Positions 17,301 through 26,200 of a DNA stretch of 64,000 bases are shown in pieces. Position 1 is the first letter of the stretch; every line of letters starts with the position of its first letter. The DNA comes from a bacterium A37T11 (GTDB lineage: Bacteria; Bacteroidota; Bacteroidia; Sphingobacteriales; Sphingobacteriaceae), in NCBI GenBank assembly GCA_900109895.1, contig FOBR01000011.1, positions 62,001 to 126,000 on the forward strand, read 5' to 3'. A model generated the notes under the pieces. The model saw nothing but the letters and a program-made list of their open reading frames with translations, searched no databases and was not told the origin of the DNA. The translations under genes were made by a program, and so were the position numbers.

Positions 17301-17854
17301 CTATTAGTAAAGATTACAGCTATATTATTAACAATTACAATGCATCATCTTTGAAGTATATGGGGTCGGCAACACCTACCCTGTTTGGTAGCTTTCGAAA
17401 TATGCTTTCATACAAACAAATTGAATTTTCATTCAATATTCTTTACCGGTTTGGTTACTATTTCAGAAGATCTTCACTAAACGGGGCTGATTTATTCGGG
17501 GGGTCTTATCAGCAGGGTGATTTTGAAAAGCGCTGGCAAGCCCCAGGAGATGAATTACACACAAATGTTCCGGCATTAATATACCCGGCAGTCAGTAATA
17601 GGGATCTTTTGTACACCTATTCAGAAGTACTCGTTGAAAAAGCAGACCATATCAGGCTGCAGGATGTTAAACTGGCCTATCATCCTATTAGCGCAAAAAA
17701 TAAGCAACGATTGTTTTTTAAGGACCTTAGCTTTTATGTTTATGCCCAGAATCTGGGAATTATTTGGAAAAAGAATAATTTAAACCTGGATCCGGAAGCC
17801 ACTGCGTACCCACTTCCGAAAACAATTTCTTTTGGAGCCAATATTGTGTTTTGA
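14366..17854 (+). CDS. SusC/RagA-family TonB-dependent transducer with STN domain (set 2)
   Basis: A 1162-residue receptor. Signal peptide about 1-34 (ends ATSFSQ), STN domain about 36-95 (LKAIEQQTGYASLGSNEL), carboxypeptidase-regulatory-like domain about 125-200 (ITGRVTDSLGSPLQNATVRI), SusC signature NTGYQKLPKERSTGSF, plug with TVRGKSTIYSGTAPLIVVD and TVLKDAAAASIWGSRAG, then the barrel ending NIVF. The STN domain should contact FecR encoded upstream, so this protein both transports and signals. SusD follows after 17 nt. Its substrate is not evident; no degradative enzyme is encoded with it. Confidence 0.94.
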   Translation: MNQFLIKAWLVMRITTILLLIGCLQLSATSFSQTVSLHVQNQSLIVVLKAIEQQTGYASLGSNELFKQVKPISIQLNQVTIEEALELIFQDQPLAYRIKGKTILLSERPNALDPVFPGNVAILQQPITGRVTDSLGSPLQNATVRIKGTNRATFTDKEGKFTFRDVPDDAVLQISYVGYLTIEIAANGPIDHIVLISLQSQLDEAEVVVNTGYQKLPKERSTGSFVQIDSITFNRAVSSDILSRLQGVTNGMLFDPKAGNALGITVRGKSTIYSGTAPLIVVDNFPYTGEISQLNPLDVSSVTVLKDAAAASIWGSRAGNGVVVITTKSGKLNQKANLSLTSNLTIGEKPDLYYQPQLSSAEYIEVEQFLFNKGYYDDDIATQYTSISPAVQIMLDARNGLIGASDSASRMQMLSSHDVRDDMARYFYRNNKLQQYNLNVSGGSPTQSYYLSAGYDKNISSTVGQSNDRVTINANNSYELLDNKLRIDANLTFNKSNSKDYTGLTDYVSDFPYSDVADETGIPLNIAVSKNHGLNRLYTDTAGGGLLLPWNFNPLDELQNKYNNISQSTTDFRANTSISYKIFPYLMVTTNYQYYQTVYDQLDQYDQNSYYVRNRINQLSQIDVASATVTRPIPLGDILERSYSIGKSHYGRAQLNFDKTFFAKHQISAMAGFEIRQDRSDYHANNVYGYNPNDASGIDADYLTYFPYYYGWNVSRISSGLYESNSLNRNRSYYGNIGYIYDGKYLLTASLRRDESNLFGVATNQKGVPLGHIGFGWNIDKENFYRFKLLQHLKVTATYGFNGLVNNSISALLTSKYYTQTPWGEKSYWVINPPNPSLRWEKVKNVNLGIEFISVGNILRGSIEYYIKNGEDLIGDSPLAPQTGVTTFTGNSANTNSHGWDIQLTSNNIQRNHFLWSTTLILNTNKNKVTDYKVNMGSNYNVVNSLTSPIKDYPINSIWAFGWAGLDEQGNPQGYLDGAISKDYSYIINNYNASSLKYMGSATPTLFGSFRNMLSYKQIEFSFNILYRFGYYFRRSSLNGADLFGGSYQQGDFEKRWQAPGDELHTNVPALIYPAVSNRDLLYTYSEVLVEKADHIRLQDVKLAYHPISAKNKQRLFFKDLSFYVYAQNLGIIWKKNNLNLDPEATAYPLPKTISFGANIVF

Positions 17855-17871
17855 TTTTTAAATTGATTAAA

Positions 17872-19263
17872 ATGAAAAGAAAATATAACACTTTGCCGCT
17901 TTTGATAACAGTAATTATCTGCTGGTCATGCGGGAAATCCTTTCTGGATCCCAAACCAAGTTCATCCATCATTATACCTACGACCATAGAAGAGTATAAG
18001 GCCCTATTGGAGAGTTCGGATGTATATGCTGCTTCAGTGGCCCTTTCCCAACTAGCATCTGACGAATATTATTTTTTAAATGAAGAAAGTTGGTCCTCGA
18101 CTTATACCGCTACAGAAAGAGAATCTTTCATCTGGGCAAAAGATATATATGGGGGGGATGTAAATATTCAGGATTGGAACGGGCCATACAAGGCAATTTT
18201 TTATGCCAACTCTGTCATAGACGGTTTAAAAGATAGAGAAAAACTATCGGGTAGCGACGAAGAATATAACCTGGTAAAAGGCTGGGCACATTTTGTGCGA
18301 TCCTATACTTATTTTGACCTTATACGTAATTTTTCGCCTGCATATGATCCTGCTACCGAAGGGTCAGATCTTGGGGTGCCGCTAAAGTTAACATCCGGGG
18401 TAGACGATATTCAGCAGCGCGCATCTGTTAAACAGTGTTATGACCAAATATTCGCTGATCTAAACGTCGCAAGATCTTTACTGCAGCCCACTTATCCTGA
18501 CGGCCATCAAAATCAAGCAAGCAGACTAGCCGTATACGCATTGGGAGCCAGGATTAATCTATATCAAAGAAAGTATGAACAGGCACTTAAATACGCAGAC
18601 AGTTGTTTGAACGAATATAACTATCTACTGGATTATAATGAGGTTGATGGAACACAACGTTTTCCATTTCCTGCAAATAATCCAGAATCTATTTTTACTA
18701 CGAGTACAGTTATTGCGTACAGTACGCAAACAGTGGCATCCAGAACTAATACCAAAATTGCTATTGATTCCAATCTTTTAAAAACATACGAAGAAAACGA
18801 TCTGAGAAGAACTATTTTGTATAGGACTGCGGGAGTCAACAATGTAGTGATGAATGGTGGGTATTTTGGTATTGGACTATACCCCTACACTGGATTGGCG
18901 GTGGATGAGCAATATTTGATACGTGCCGAATGTTTGGCTCGGGAAGGCAATGAACAAGCGGCTCTAGACAATTTAAATGTATTGCTTGTACGGCGCTTTA
19001 AGACGGGAACCTTTCTGCCTTTGACCACGGGAGAAGTTACCAATGTATTGGAGAGGGTATTATTGGAGAGAAGAAAAGAATTGGTTTGGAGGTGTCTTCG
19101 CTGGGGCGACCTAAAACGGCTGAACAAAGAAGGGGCTATTATCACCCTTACAAGAGTTTTAGGTGGAACAACGTATTCTTTACCCCCTAATGATCCCAGG
19201 TATGTATTCAATATCCCTGCCGACGAGATCACACTTAGTGGTATTCAGCAGAATTTGCGTTAG
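17872..19263 (+). CDS. RagB/SusD-family outer-membrane lipoprotein (set 2)
   Basis: A 463-residue lipoprotein with lipobox ending at Cys20 (CWSCGKSF). The ATG at 17872 gives a clean lipoprotein signal; an upstream TTG at 17851 would bury it. SusD features include GWAHFVRSYTYFDLI, VDEQYLIRAECLAREGN and the C-terminal ERRKELVWRCLRWGDLKRLN. It forms the substrate-binding lid of the preceding SusC. Its nearest relatives in the window are the SusD proteins of sets 1 and 3, with the same end motif PxDE/SE-I. Confidence 0.93.
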   Translation: MKRKYNTLPLLITVIICWSCGKSFLDPKPSSSIIIPTTIEEYKALLESSDVYAASVALSQLASDEYYFLNEESWSSTYTATERESFIWAKDIYGGDVNIQDWNGPYKAIFYANSVIDGLKDREKLSGSDEEYNLVKGWAHFVRSYTYFDLIRNFSPAYDPATEGSDLGVPLKLTSGVDDIQQRASVKQCYDQIFADLNVARSLLQPTYPDGHQNQASRLAVYALGARINLYQRKYEQALKYADSCLNEYNYLLDYNEVDGTQRFPFPANNPESIFTTSTVIAYSTQTVASRTNTKIAIDSNLLKTYEENDLRRTILYRTAGVNNVVMNGGYFGIGLYPYTGLAVDEQYLIRAECLAREGNEQAALDNLNVLLVRRFKTGTFLPLTTGEVTNVLERVLLERRKELVWRCLRWGDLKRLNKEGAIITLTRVLGGTTYSLPPNDPRYVFNIPADEITLSGIQQNLR

Positions 19264-19286
19264 GTTATTAATCCTCACTATAAAAA

Positions 19287-20918
19287 ATGAAAAATTTATT
19301 AAAATTTGTAATATTAGTTATCACGATATTGAATAGCTGTCTGGCGCAGCAGTATGTCACATTTTTATCAGGACAAGTAGATACCTCGATAATAAATAAG
19401 CTAGGTGCAATTTCTGTCGTGTTAGAGGTATACAAAGAAAGCTATAGTAAGATTCAAGGTAAATTGGCGCAAACATTTGAAACCGGATTGAATAAAAATG
19501 GATCCTTTTCGTTAAGGCTCACAGCACAAGACGTCGATGCCTTTTCTTATGGTTATATTTCATTGTCTTGTAAAGATTCCTATCGTCATATTTCAGGAGA
19601 ATACGTAAGATATTACATGAGTGAACTTTCTCCGATGGAAGCTGGTGATAGTGTTCACCTAAATGTAAATAAGACTGGACAATTGTTTTTTACGGGTAAA
19701 GGCGCAGAGAAGTATAACTGCATGGCAGAGATATATCGATACAAGATCCAGACAAATGAACAAATGGAAAGGAAACTTTTCGATAAAAATGATTATCACC
19801 AAATATATCAGCTAGAATCAATAAAAATGGATGAGGAGATAACAGGAAAAATAAGAATACTTGAAAGCTACAAGACATCTATTAAGCCAGAAATTTTTCA
19901 GGCAATGTACTATGATGCCATTGCAACCACCCTAATGCCCACATTTCATCCCATGTCGTTTCATTCTGATTTTGTTAACGCCAAATACACAATTAAAGAA
20001 GATAGCATTTTGCTTGAACAGTACCTGAAAAAAGACTACATTCTGGAGAAATCAGATCATGCAAAGGCCCAATCAGCCTATTTTGCCGACCTGTTATTTA
20101 AGCTTGAAAGGTTAAAGTTTGAAGTGAAAGCGCGGATTAAAGATCCGGTAAAAGAGTATTATGAGCCAGGAAAAATAAACTTCAAAACACTTTATCAACG
20201 GTTGTCATCAAATTACAGTGGAGAACTACGCGACAAGTTAATTACAATGGCCTTTCTTAGTCTACCTAAGATGGAGCTTGAGTCCCGAGCCTTTGTTGCG
20301 CGAGCTGAGCAAGATGTTAAATCTCCGTATTACAAGAAAATAATTCAGAATTATGCCCAACAGTTAAATAAAGCGTATCCATTTGCCTTACCGGATGATC
20401 AAGGTGTTGTGCACAAACTTGCCGATTATAAAGGTAAACTATTAATTATGGATTTCTGGTTTACCGGATGTGTTTGGTGTGGGGTGTTGCATTCAGCCAT
20501 GCACCCCATATTAGAACGCTATAAGCACAATCCTAATGTTGTGTTTTTTACAGTAAATGTTGATAAGGACGAGAATGAATGGAGAAAGAGTTTGCTAGAT
20601 CAAGCCTACTCATCACCCGATTATATCAATTTGTTTACTGCAGGTCAAGGGATAAAGCATCCATTTCCGACGGAATATGGTTATAACGGTTTTCCTCAGC
20701 TCCTGATCATCGGTAAGGACGGGGAAGTGGTCAGCTATAATCCACCGCGTCCCTTACATATGGAACATGGCGATATCCAACAAAACAAAAAGACCTATAA
20801 ATGGACATACAACGATGCATCTGTACTGAAAAACACCAGTACACAATCTTTCATAAAGCTAATTGATGATTACTTGCAGAATCATTTAATGAATACTTTC
20901 ATGAGCAATGTGGAATGA
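19287..20918 (+). CDS. TlpA-family thioredoxin protein with large N-terminal domain (set 2)
   Basis: A 543-residue exported protein, with a signal segment (about 1-20) containing a possible lipobox ILNSC (Cys18). The N-terminal ~365 residues form a beta-rich then helical region typical of Bacteroidota TlpA proteins but without assigned function. The C-terminal thioredoxin domain (about 366-530) carries FWFTGCVWCG (Cys395, Cys398) and the cis-Pro phrase GFPQLLIIGKDG. It follows SusD by 23 nt. By position it is the third component of a SusC-SusD-TlpA unit, probably acting in the periplasm on disulfides of the imported compound or of the machinery (inference). Confidence 0.88.
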   Translation: MKNLLKFVILVITILNSCLAQQYVTFLSGQVDTSIINKLGAISVVLEVYKESYSKIQGKLAQTFETGLNKNGSFSLRLTAQDVDAFSYGYISLSCKDSYRHISGEYVRYYMSELSPMEAGDSVHLNVNKTGQLFFTGKGAEKYNCMAEIYRYKIQTNEQMERKLFDKNDYHQIYQLESIKMDEEITGKIRILESYKTSIKPEIFQAMYYDAIATTLMPTFHPMSFHSDFVNAKYTIKEDSILLEQYLKKDYILEKSDHAKAQSAYFADLLFKLERLKFEVKARIKDPVKEYYEPGKINFKTLYQRLSSNYSGELRDKLITMAFLSLPKMELESRAFVARAEQDVKSPYYKKIIQNYAQQLNKAYPFALPDDQGVVHKLADYKGKLLIMDFWFTGCVWCGVLHSAMHPILERYKHNPNVVFFTVNVDKDENEWRKSLLDQAYSSPDYINLFTAGQGIKHPFPTEYGYNGFPQLLIIGKDGEVVSYNPPRPLHMEHGDIQQNKKTYKWTYNDASVLKNTSTQSFIKLIDDYLQNHLMNTFMSNVE

Positions 20919-20940
20919 CCTATTTATTTTTTTTTCAAAG

Positions 20941-20968
20941 CTATCTGGACCCGACATTGTCCAGATAG
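20941..20968. terminator. Hairpin after TlpA of set 2
   Basis: CTATCTGGAC and GTCCAGATAG form a perfect 10-bp stem with an 8-nt loop, 23 nt after the TlpA stop. A T run precedes rather than follows it, so it is not a textbook terminator, although it is the best candidate for the end of the set 2 transcript. Confidence 0.5.
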
Positions 20969-20991
20969 TATTTGGAAGAATACCCATACTT

Positions 20992-21037
20992 TAATTTTCT
21001 ATTTCTTTGCTAAGGAAGCCCGGACTTTTTGGACGAA
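20992..21037 (-). pseudogene. Vestige of an Rpn 3' end
   Basis: Bases 21009-21037 are identical to 10356-10384, the end of Rpn fragment copy A. On the minus strand they read FVQKVRASLAKK followed by a stop. Nothing else of an Rpn gene remains, so this is a deletion scar of a third Rpn unit between two SusCD sets. Confidence 0.7.
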
Positions 21038-21241
21038 GGTGACAGCAATGGTTCTGAGTGGTTTTCAGGAAATGATTTTGCGATAAAGGTAAGTTTATCT
21101 AAGTTTGTTGTTAATTTTTCCTTACCGTGGCTAATGCTAAGTTGTTTATCTAATGGAAAGGGGTTTGGGTGTTTAAATTATTTGCTCTTTTCATTTTCTA
21201 ATCGTATAATTGTTGGACTTAATGGATTTATAATAATAAGT

Positions 21242-21823
21242 ATGCCCCCTGAACCGCTGTTGAATGAAAAGGAACTGCTAATTAGACTGCGAGAAGGGGA
21301 TTATGTAGCATTTAACATCATTTATCAACAATATAATAGGCATTTATTACGAAATCTGCTAGCTATTCTCAAAGACGACGCGCTGGTGGAAGATACGTTA
21401 CAGGAAGTTTTTTTCCGGATTTGGGAGAAACGTAGCAGTATAGACCCCGAGCAGTCCATTAAAGGATACCTAATCCGCATAGCTACTAACCTGGCTCATG
21501 ACCATTTTCGTATGTTGGCCCGCGAACAGCGCAGGGAAGAGGTGTTGGTTCAATACTCAAGGGCCTTTCAGCAAGAATATGGGGCGCCTAACCCGTCTGA
21601 ACAAGATAAAATGCTTTATCGGATTATTGATAAACTGCCACCACAACGCAAAAAAGTGTTTGTCATGTGCAAATTCCAACTAAAGAGCTATCAGGAAGTA
21701 AGCAGCATTCTGAAAATTTCAGTTCCTGCTGTAAAGGACCACATTATCAAGGCAAATAAATTTTTGAAGAAGAATTTTCCAAAAGCCATTACCATCGTAG
21801 GTTTCCTGAAATTATTTTTTTAA
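21242..21823 (+). CDS. ECF RNA polymerase sigma factor (set 3)
   Basis: A 193-residue sigma-70 protein: region 2 (AFNIIYQQYNRHLLRNLLAI, EDTLQEVFFRIWEKRSS), then region 4 (LPPQRKKVFVMCKFQLKSYQ, VPAVKDHIIKANKFLKKNF). The ATG at 21242 (MPPEPLLNEKELL) is the natural start. It heads the second sigma-FecR-SusC-SusD-TlpA series. Like set 2's factor it should act on its own downstream SusC promoter and be held by its FecR. Confidence 0.92.
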   Translation: MPPEPLLNEKELLIRLREGDYVAFNIIYQQYNRHLLRNLLAILKDDALVEDTLQEVFFRIWEKRSSIDPEQSIKGYLIRIATNLAHDHFRMLAREQRREEVLVQYSRAFQQEYGAPNPSEQDKMLYRIIDKLPPQRKKVFVMCKFQLKSYQEVSSILKISVPAVKDHIIKANKFLKKNFPKAITIVGFLKLFF

Positions 21824-21875
21824 AATAGGAGCTATCCGATTGGCTACCTCGTGCGTATTATACTAAAAAAGCGCC

Positions 21876-23063
21876 GTGGCTGTAAATGAACATATCAAGC
21901 AACTCTTTGCCAAGTATCTCAATGATACCATTAACGACCAGGAAAGGCATGACCTGTTGGAGTTTTTTGGTATTATCGAAGAGGCAGAAAATGCAGCCCA
22001 GCTGTTATATGAGGCCATAGCATCTGACCAACTTAATCAAGGCGTTAGTGATGAACGGATCGCAAAAATTAGTGTCGGTGCTCATGAACGTCTCGAAAGA
22101 CGCATGACACACAGGCCCGACTGGATTTTATGGAAAATAGGGGCATATGCTGCTGCTGCACTTGTTATTATGGGTGTTGGACTTTTCTTTATTAACCGAC
22201 CAGACAGGCCATTATCTGGACTTCAATCTGAAAAGTCTGAAATACTACCGGGTTTTAACCAGGCTACCCTGACGTTCAATAATGGTACAACCGTCAAATT
22301 AGATTCATCGCAAAGCGGGATCATCGTACATGATGGGGCTGTTAACTATGCAAATGGATCATCAATACTGGGTTTAGCTACTAGTGATGGCTCAGATCCC
22401 ATTCTATCCTATGCCATACTCACTACGCCTAAAGGCGGGCAATACCAGATTATTTTACCCGATGGGACCAAAGTCTGGCTGAATGCGGCATCGATGCTGA
22501 AATATCCGACCCGGTTCAAAGATACGGGTAGAGAGGTGATTTTGGATGGAGAGGGATATTTTGAGATTAAAGAGGATAGGGCTAAACCTTTCAGAGTGTG
22601 GAGTAAAAACCAGGAAATTTTGGTTTTGGGGACCAGCTTTAATGTCAATTCATACGATACCACTATTAAAACTACGTTGGTCAGTGGTGCGGTTAAGGTT
22701 TTAATTAATCGTGATTCAAGACCAAATAGTGCAGGGGGATCACTTGTGCTTGCTCCAGGAGAGCAGGCGACTGTTCAAAATAACGGAAATTTAATTAAAG
22801 TGCGGGTAGATATATCTAGTGAACTTGCCTGGAGAAATGGCCAGTTTAATTTTCAGAATGAGACCTTGGTTTCTATAATGCAACAAATAGCCCGTTGGTA
22901 TAATGTGGATGTGGAGTTTAAGGATGAAGCTCTCAAAAACGAAACCTACGCGGCCATTAGTACACGTTTTGATCAAGTAGCTGTGCTATTAAATTTGCTC
23001 GAAAAAACGGGTGATGCGCACTTTACCATTCATAACAGAACAATAATCATATCCAAAAAATGA
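21876..23063 (+). CDS. FecR-family anti-sigma factor (set 3)
   Basis: A 395-residue protein starting at GTG (MAVNEHIKQLF). The cytoplasmic sigma-binding part is about 1-85, the membrane segment about 92-110 (IGAYAAAALVIMGVGLFFI), and the periplasmic FecR domain has TPKGGQYQIILPDGTKVWLN and GEGYFEI. A C-terminal DUF4974 domain follows (ISTRFDQVAVLLNLLEKTGD). It lies 52 nt after the sigma gene and 142 nt before SusC, as in set 2. It links the SusC STN domain to the sigma factor. Confidence 0.92.
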   Translation: MAVNEHIKQLFAKYLNDTINDQERHDLLEFFGIIEEAENAAQLLYEAIASDQLNQGVSDERIAKISVGAHERLERRMTHRPDWILWKIGAYAAAALVIMGVGLFFINRPDRPLSGLQSEKSEILPGFNQATLTFNNGTTVKLDSSQSGIIVHDGAVNYANGSSILGLATSDGSDPILSYAILTTPKGGQYQIILPDGTKVWLNAASMLKYPTRFKDTGREVILDGEGYFEIKEDRAKPFRVWSKNQEILVLGTSFNVNSYDTTIKTTLVSGAVKVLINRDSRPNSAGGSLVLAPGEQATVQNNGNLIKVRVDISSELAWRNGQFNFQNETLVSIMQQIARWYNVDVEFKDEALKNETYAAISTRFDQVAVLLNLLEKTGDAHFTIHNRTIIISKK

Positions 23064-23119
23064 CTAGACAATCTATAAATGGCCCTTGACCCATGGTAAC
23101 CCCTGGGGTAGATATAAAA

Positions 23120-23148
23120 AATCAGGAACAATTGCGATGTCCCTGATT
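23120..23148 (+). promoter_or_regulatory. Hairpin in the fecR-susC leader (set 3)
   Basis: AATCAGG and CCTGATT pair over 7 bp with a 15-nt loop, preceded by an A run. Its position between fecR and susC matches the hairpin at 14274-14301 in set 2, although the sequences differ. Confidence 0.5.
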
Positions 23149-23205
23149 GTAATGGTCTAACCCCAAACGCGTCTGTAACATGTTTTAAAGTTTAACCAGC
23201 TACAA

Positions 23206-26200
23206 ATGTATAAAAAATTTACATATGGATGTGCTGTGCCCATCGGCTTACAGCAATATATCTATCGGGTTATGAAGTTAACCACTTTTTTAATCGTTAT
23301 TACATTTATCCAGGTGAGTGCCGCAGGCTTCGCACAACAGGTCAGCTTCCGTAAAAGACAGGCAAGCCTTCCTGAAATATTTGCCGAGATCAACAAGCAA
23401 ACGGGTTATAATGTCTTCTGGTCTCCCAAGTTGGTCACACGTGCTAACCTTGTGGATGCGGATTTTGTAAATGCCGCCATACCTGACGTCTTGGATCAGG
23501 TATTGAAAAACCAGCAGTTGGCCTATGAGATTTTGGGCAAGTCTATCGTGATTAAAGTACGAGCCGACCTTCCTGTTGATAAGGAACTCATTCTTGCCTA
23601 TCCCGAAGTGCGGGGCCGCGTGGTGGATAGCTTGGGGAAGCCATTGCAGGGGGCTAGTATACGTGTGCTCAATGCCGAAGGCAAACGGACGACGCTGCAA
23701 ACCAGCACCGATAAGCAAGGAGAATTCCTACTACAAAACGTACCTCAGGATGCCATGCTAGAGATCAGTTTTGTGGGTTATGTGACCCAAAAGATGATTG
23801 CAAATGCCAATATGGGGAGTATTGTGCTGAGGGAACTCTCCAGCGAATTGGAGGAAGCATCTGTTATTGTTAATACAGGTTACCAAAACATTCCAAAGGA
23901 ACGGGCTACGGGGAGTTTTGTGTTTATTGATAGTGCGTTATTCAATAAAAGGGTTGGAGCTGATGTGATAAGTCGTCTGGAAGGCAATGTTTCGGGATTG
24001 CTTTTTAATAGAAATGTGTCATCTACATTAACTAATACTGGGGGTTATAATCTTAGCATTCGAGGTAGGAGCACATTGTTTGCCAACGACCAGCCTCTTG
24101 TGGTAGTGGATGGATTTCCTTATGACGGAGACATTTCTAATATTAACCCAAATGATTTTGCCAGTGTATCTGTTCTGAAAGATGCTGCTGCGTCTTCGAT
24201 TTGGGGGGTTAAATCAGGAAATGGGGTCATCGTGCTGACCACGAAAAGGGGTGGGCAGAATCAAATGTTAAGTATAGATGTAAATGCCAATACTACTATT
24301 GGTGACAAACCGAACTTATCTTATTCGCCCAATTGGATCAAATCAACCGATTTTATCGATATTGAAAAAACGTTATTTGAACAAGGATATTATGATAGTG
24401 ATCTCAATAGTTCCTATTACCCTGTCATATCACCAGTTGTATCTTTGCTTGACAGGGCAAAGAGGGGGCTGATAACAGATGTAGATGCCAGTAGTCAAAT
24501 AGATGCCTTAAGGGACAAGGATTTCAGGAAAGACGTGAAAAAGTATCTTTACCGACAATCAATTAATCAGCAATATAATACCAGTTTTAGAGGGGGTGGT
24601 GCTCATAACGACTATTTTATTTCCATGGGTTTTGACAATAGCTTGTCTAACCAGATAGGAGACAGAAATTATAGGATTACTCTGAATGCCAATAATAATT
24701 TATATTTGTTCAAAGGATTGACTCTTTCCTTGGGATACAATTACATTCAGGCTAAAGCAACTAATAATAGCCCATTGGGCAGTCTGTATCCTGAAGTCTC
24801 CAAGCCTAATTACTATCCCTATGCACAATTGGTTGACATGTATGGCAAAAGTTTAAATCTGCCCAAGAACTATGCTGACAGTTATATAGACACCGTGGGA
24901 AACGGGCAGTTTCAAAATTGGAAATATAACCCCATGGATGAGTTAAAATATGCCGATAATACCAGCAATTCCATGGATAATCGTTTTAATCTGGGCCTTA
25001 AATATTCTTTTCTTAATGGATTTGGCGCTGAAATAAAATACCAGTATGAACGGCTGAACAGTACAGGAAATAACTATTATAGTGAATCTACCTATTATAC
25101 CAGAAACCTGATAAACCAATTTACGGACTTGACAGCATCCAATGCTTTGGGACTTGTAAATCCGGTTCCTGTTGGAGGGATTGCAGATATAAATAACTCC
25201 ATTTTAAATGCGCATCATATGCGTGCACAGGTTAGCTATTCACATTTATGGAAGGAGAAGCATAATTTAACTGCCATAGCGGGGGCAGAAGTTAATCAAA
25301 ACATTACGGAAAGCAATAGCAGTCGAGTTTATGGGTACGACAAATCAACGGGTATCAATACAGCCGTTGACCTTATAGGTAATTATTTAATGATGCCATC
25401 CGGCACAACCTCGACAATCCCACATGATGGAGTTGGCTTTGGAAAGATTACAAACCGCTATGTTTCCTATTATTCAAATGCGGCCTATACATATGATGGC
25501 AGGTATGTGTTGAGTGCTAGTGGGAGAATTGACAAAAGCAATTTGTTTGGCGTAAAGACAAATCAAAAATCGGTACCGCTTTATTCCGTAGGTGCAGCGT
25601 GGCTACTTAGTAATGAACCATTTTTTAATTCAGATTTGCTGCCCTACGCTAAGGTGCGGTTTACTTACGGATACAATGCGAATGTGAATACTAACCTGAC
25701 AGCATTTACAGTCACCTCCTATGCAGGCAACAGTTCCTTTTATTCTAGTCTTCCTTATTCCATCATTGCCAATCCAGGAAATCCACAATTAAAATGGGAA
25801 AAAATAAGGATGACCGATTTCGGTGTAGATTTTTCATTGAAAAAGGAAATTTTGGCGGGAAGTATTGATTTCTACATCAAAAATGGAATCAACTTAATTG
25901 GACAAGCACCTATGGCACCATCAACTGGCGTTAATACTTTATATGGTAACTTCTCTGATACCAAAGGGCATGGGCTGGATTTAGTATTGAATTCAATCAA
26001 CCTGCAATCAAATGTTTTCGCGTGGCGTTCCAGCTTTATGCTAAGTTATGCAACTGACAAGGTGACAAAATATGATATATCAACTTCAGCCCCTGATTAT
26101 ATTATGTATGGTGATGGTGCGGGTGGATCGCTCTATCCTTTAGTTGGACGTCCTCTGTTTTCTGTCTATAGCTACAATTGGGAAGGCCTGAATACTTCTG

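Larger units (their letters stand above)
20919..21241. other. 323-nt gap between sets 2 and 3
   Basis: It holds a 10-bp hairpin (20941-20968) and a vestige of an Rpn 3' end (20992-21037). The rest (21038-21241) is AT-rich with no gene seen and should contain the promoter of the sigma gene of set 3. An open frame reaches back from the sigma gene to 21029, but its composition looks non-coding. Confidence 0.55.

Noticed and set aside
21029-21241. Upstream extension of the set 3 sigma factor frame by 71 codons
   Set aside because: The extension begins in an Rpn relic and continues through AT-rich sequence with a non-sigma composition; MPPEPLLNEKELL at 21242 is the normal start of this protein family.
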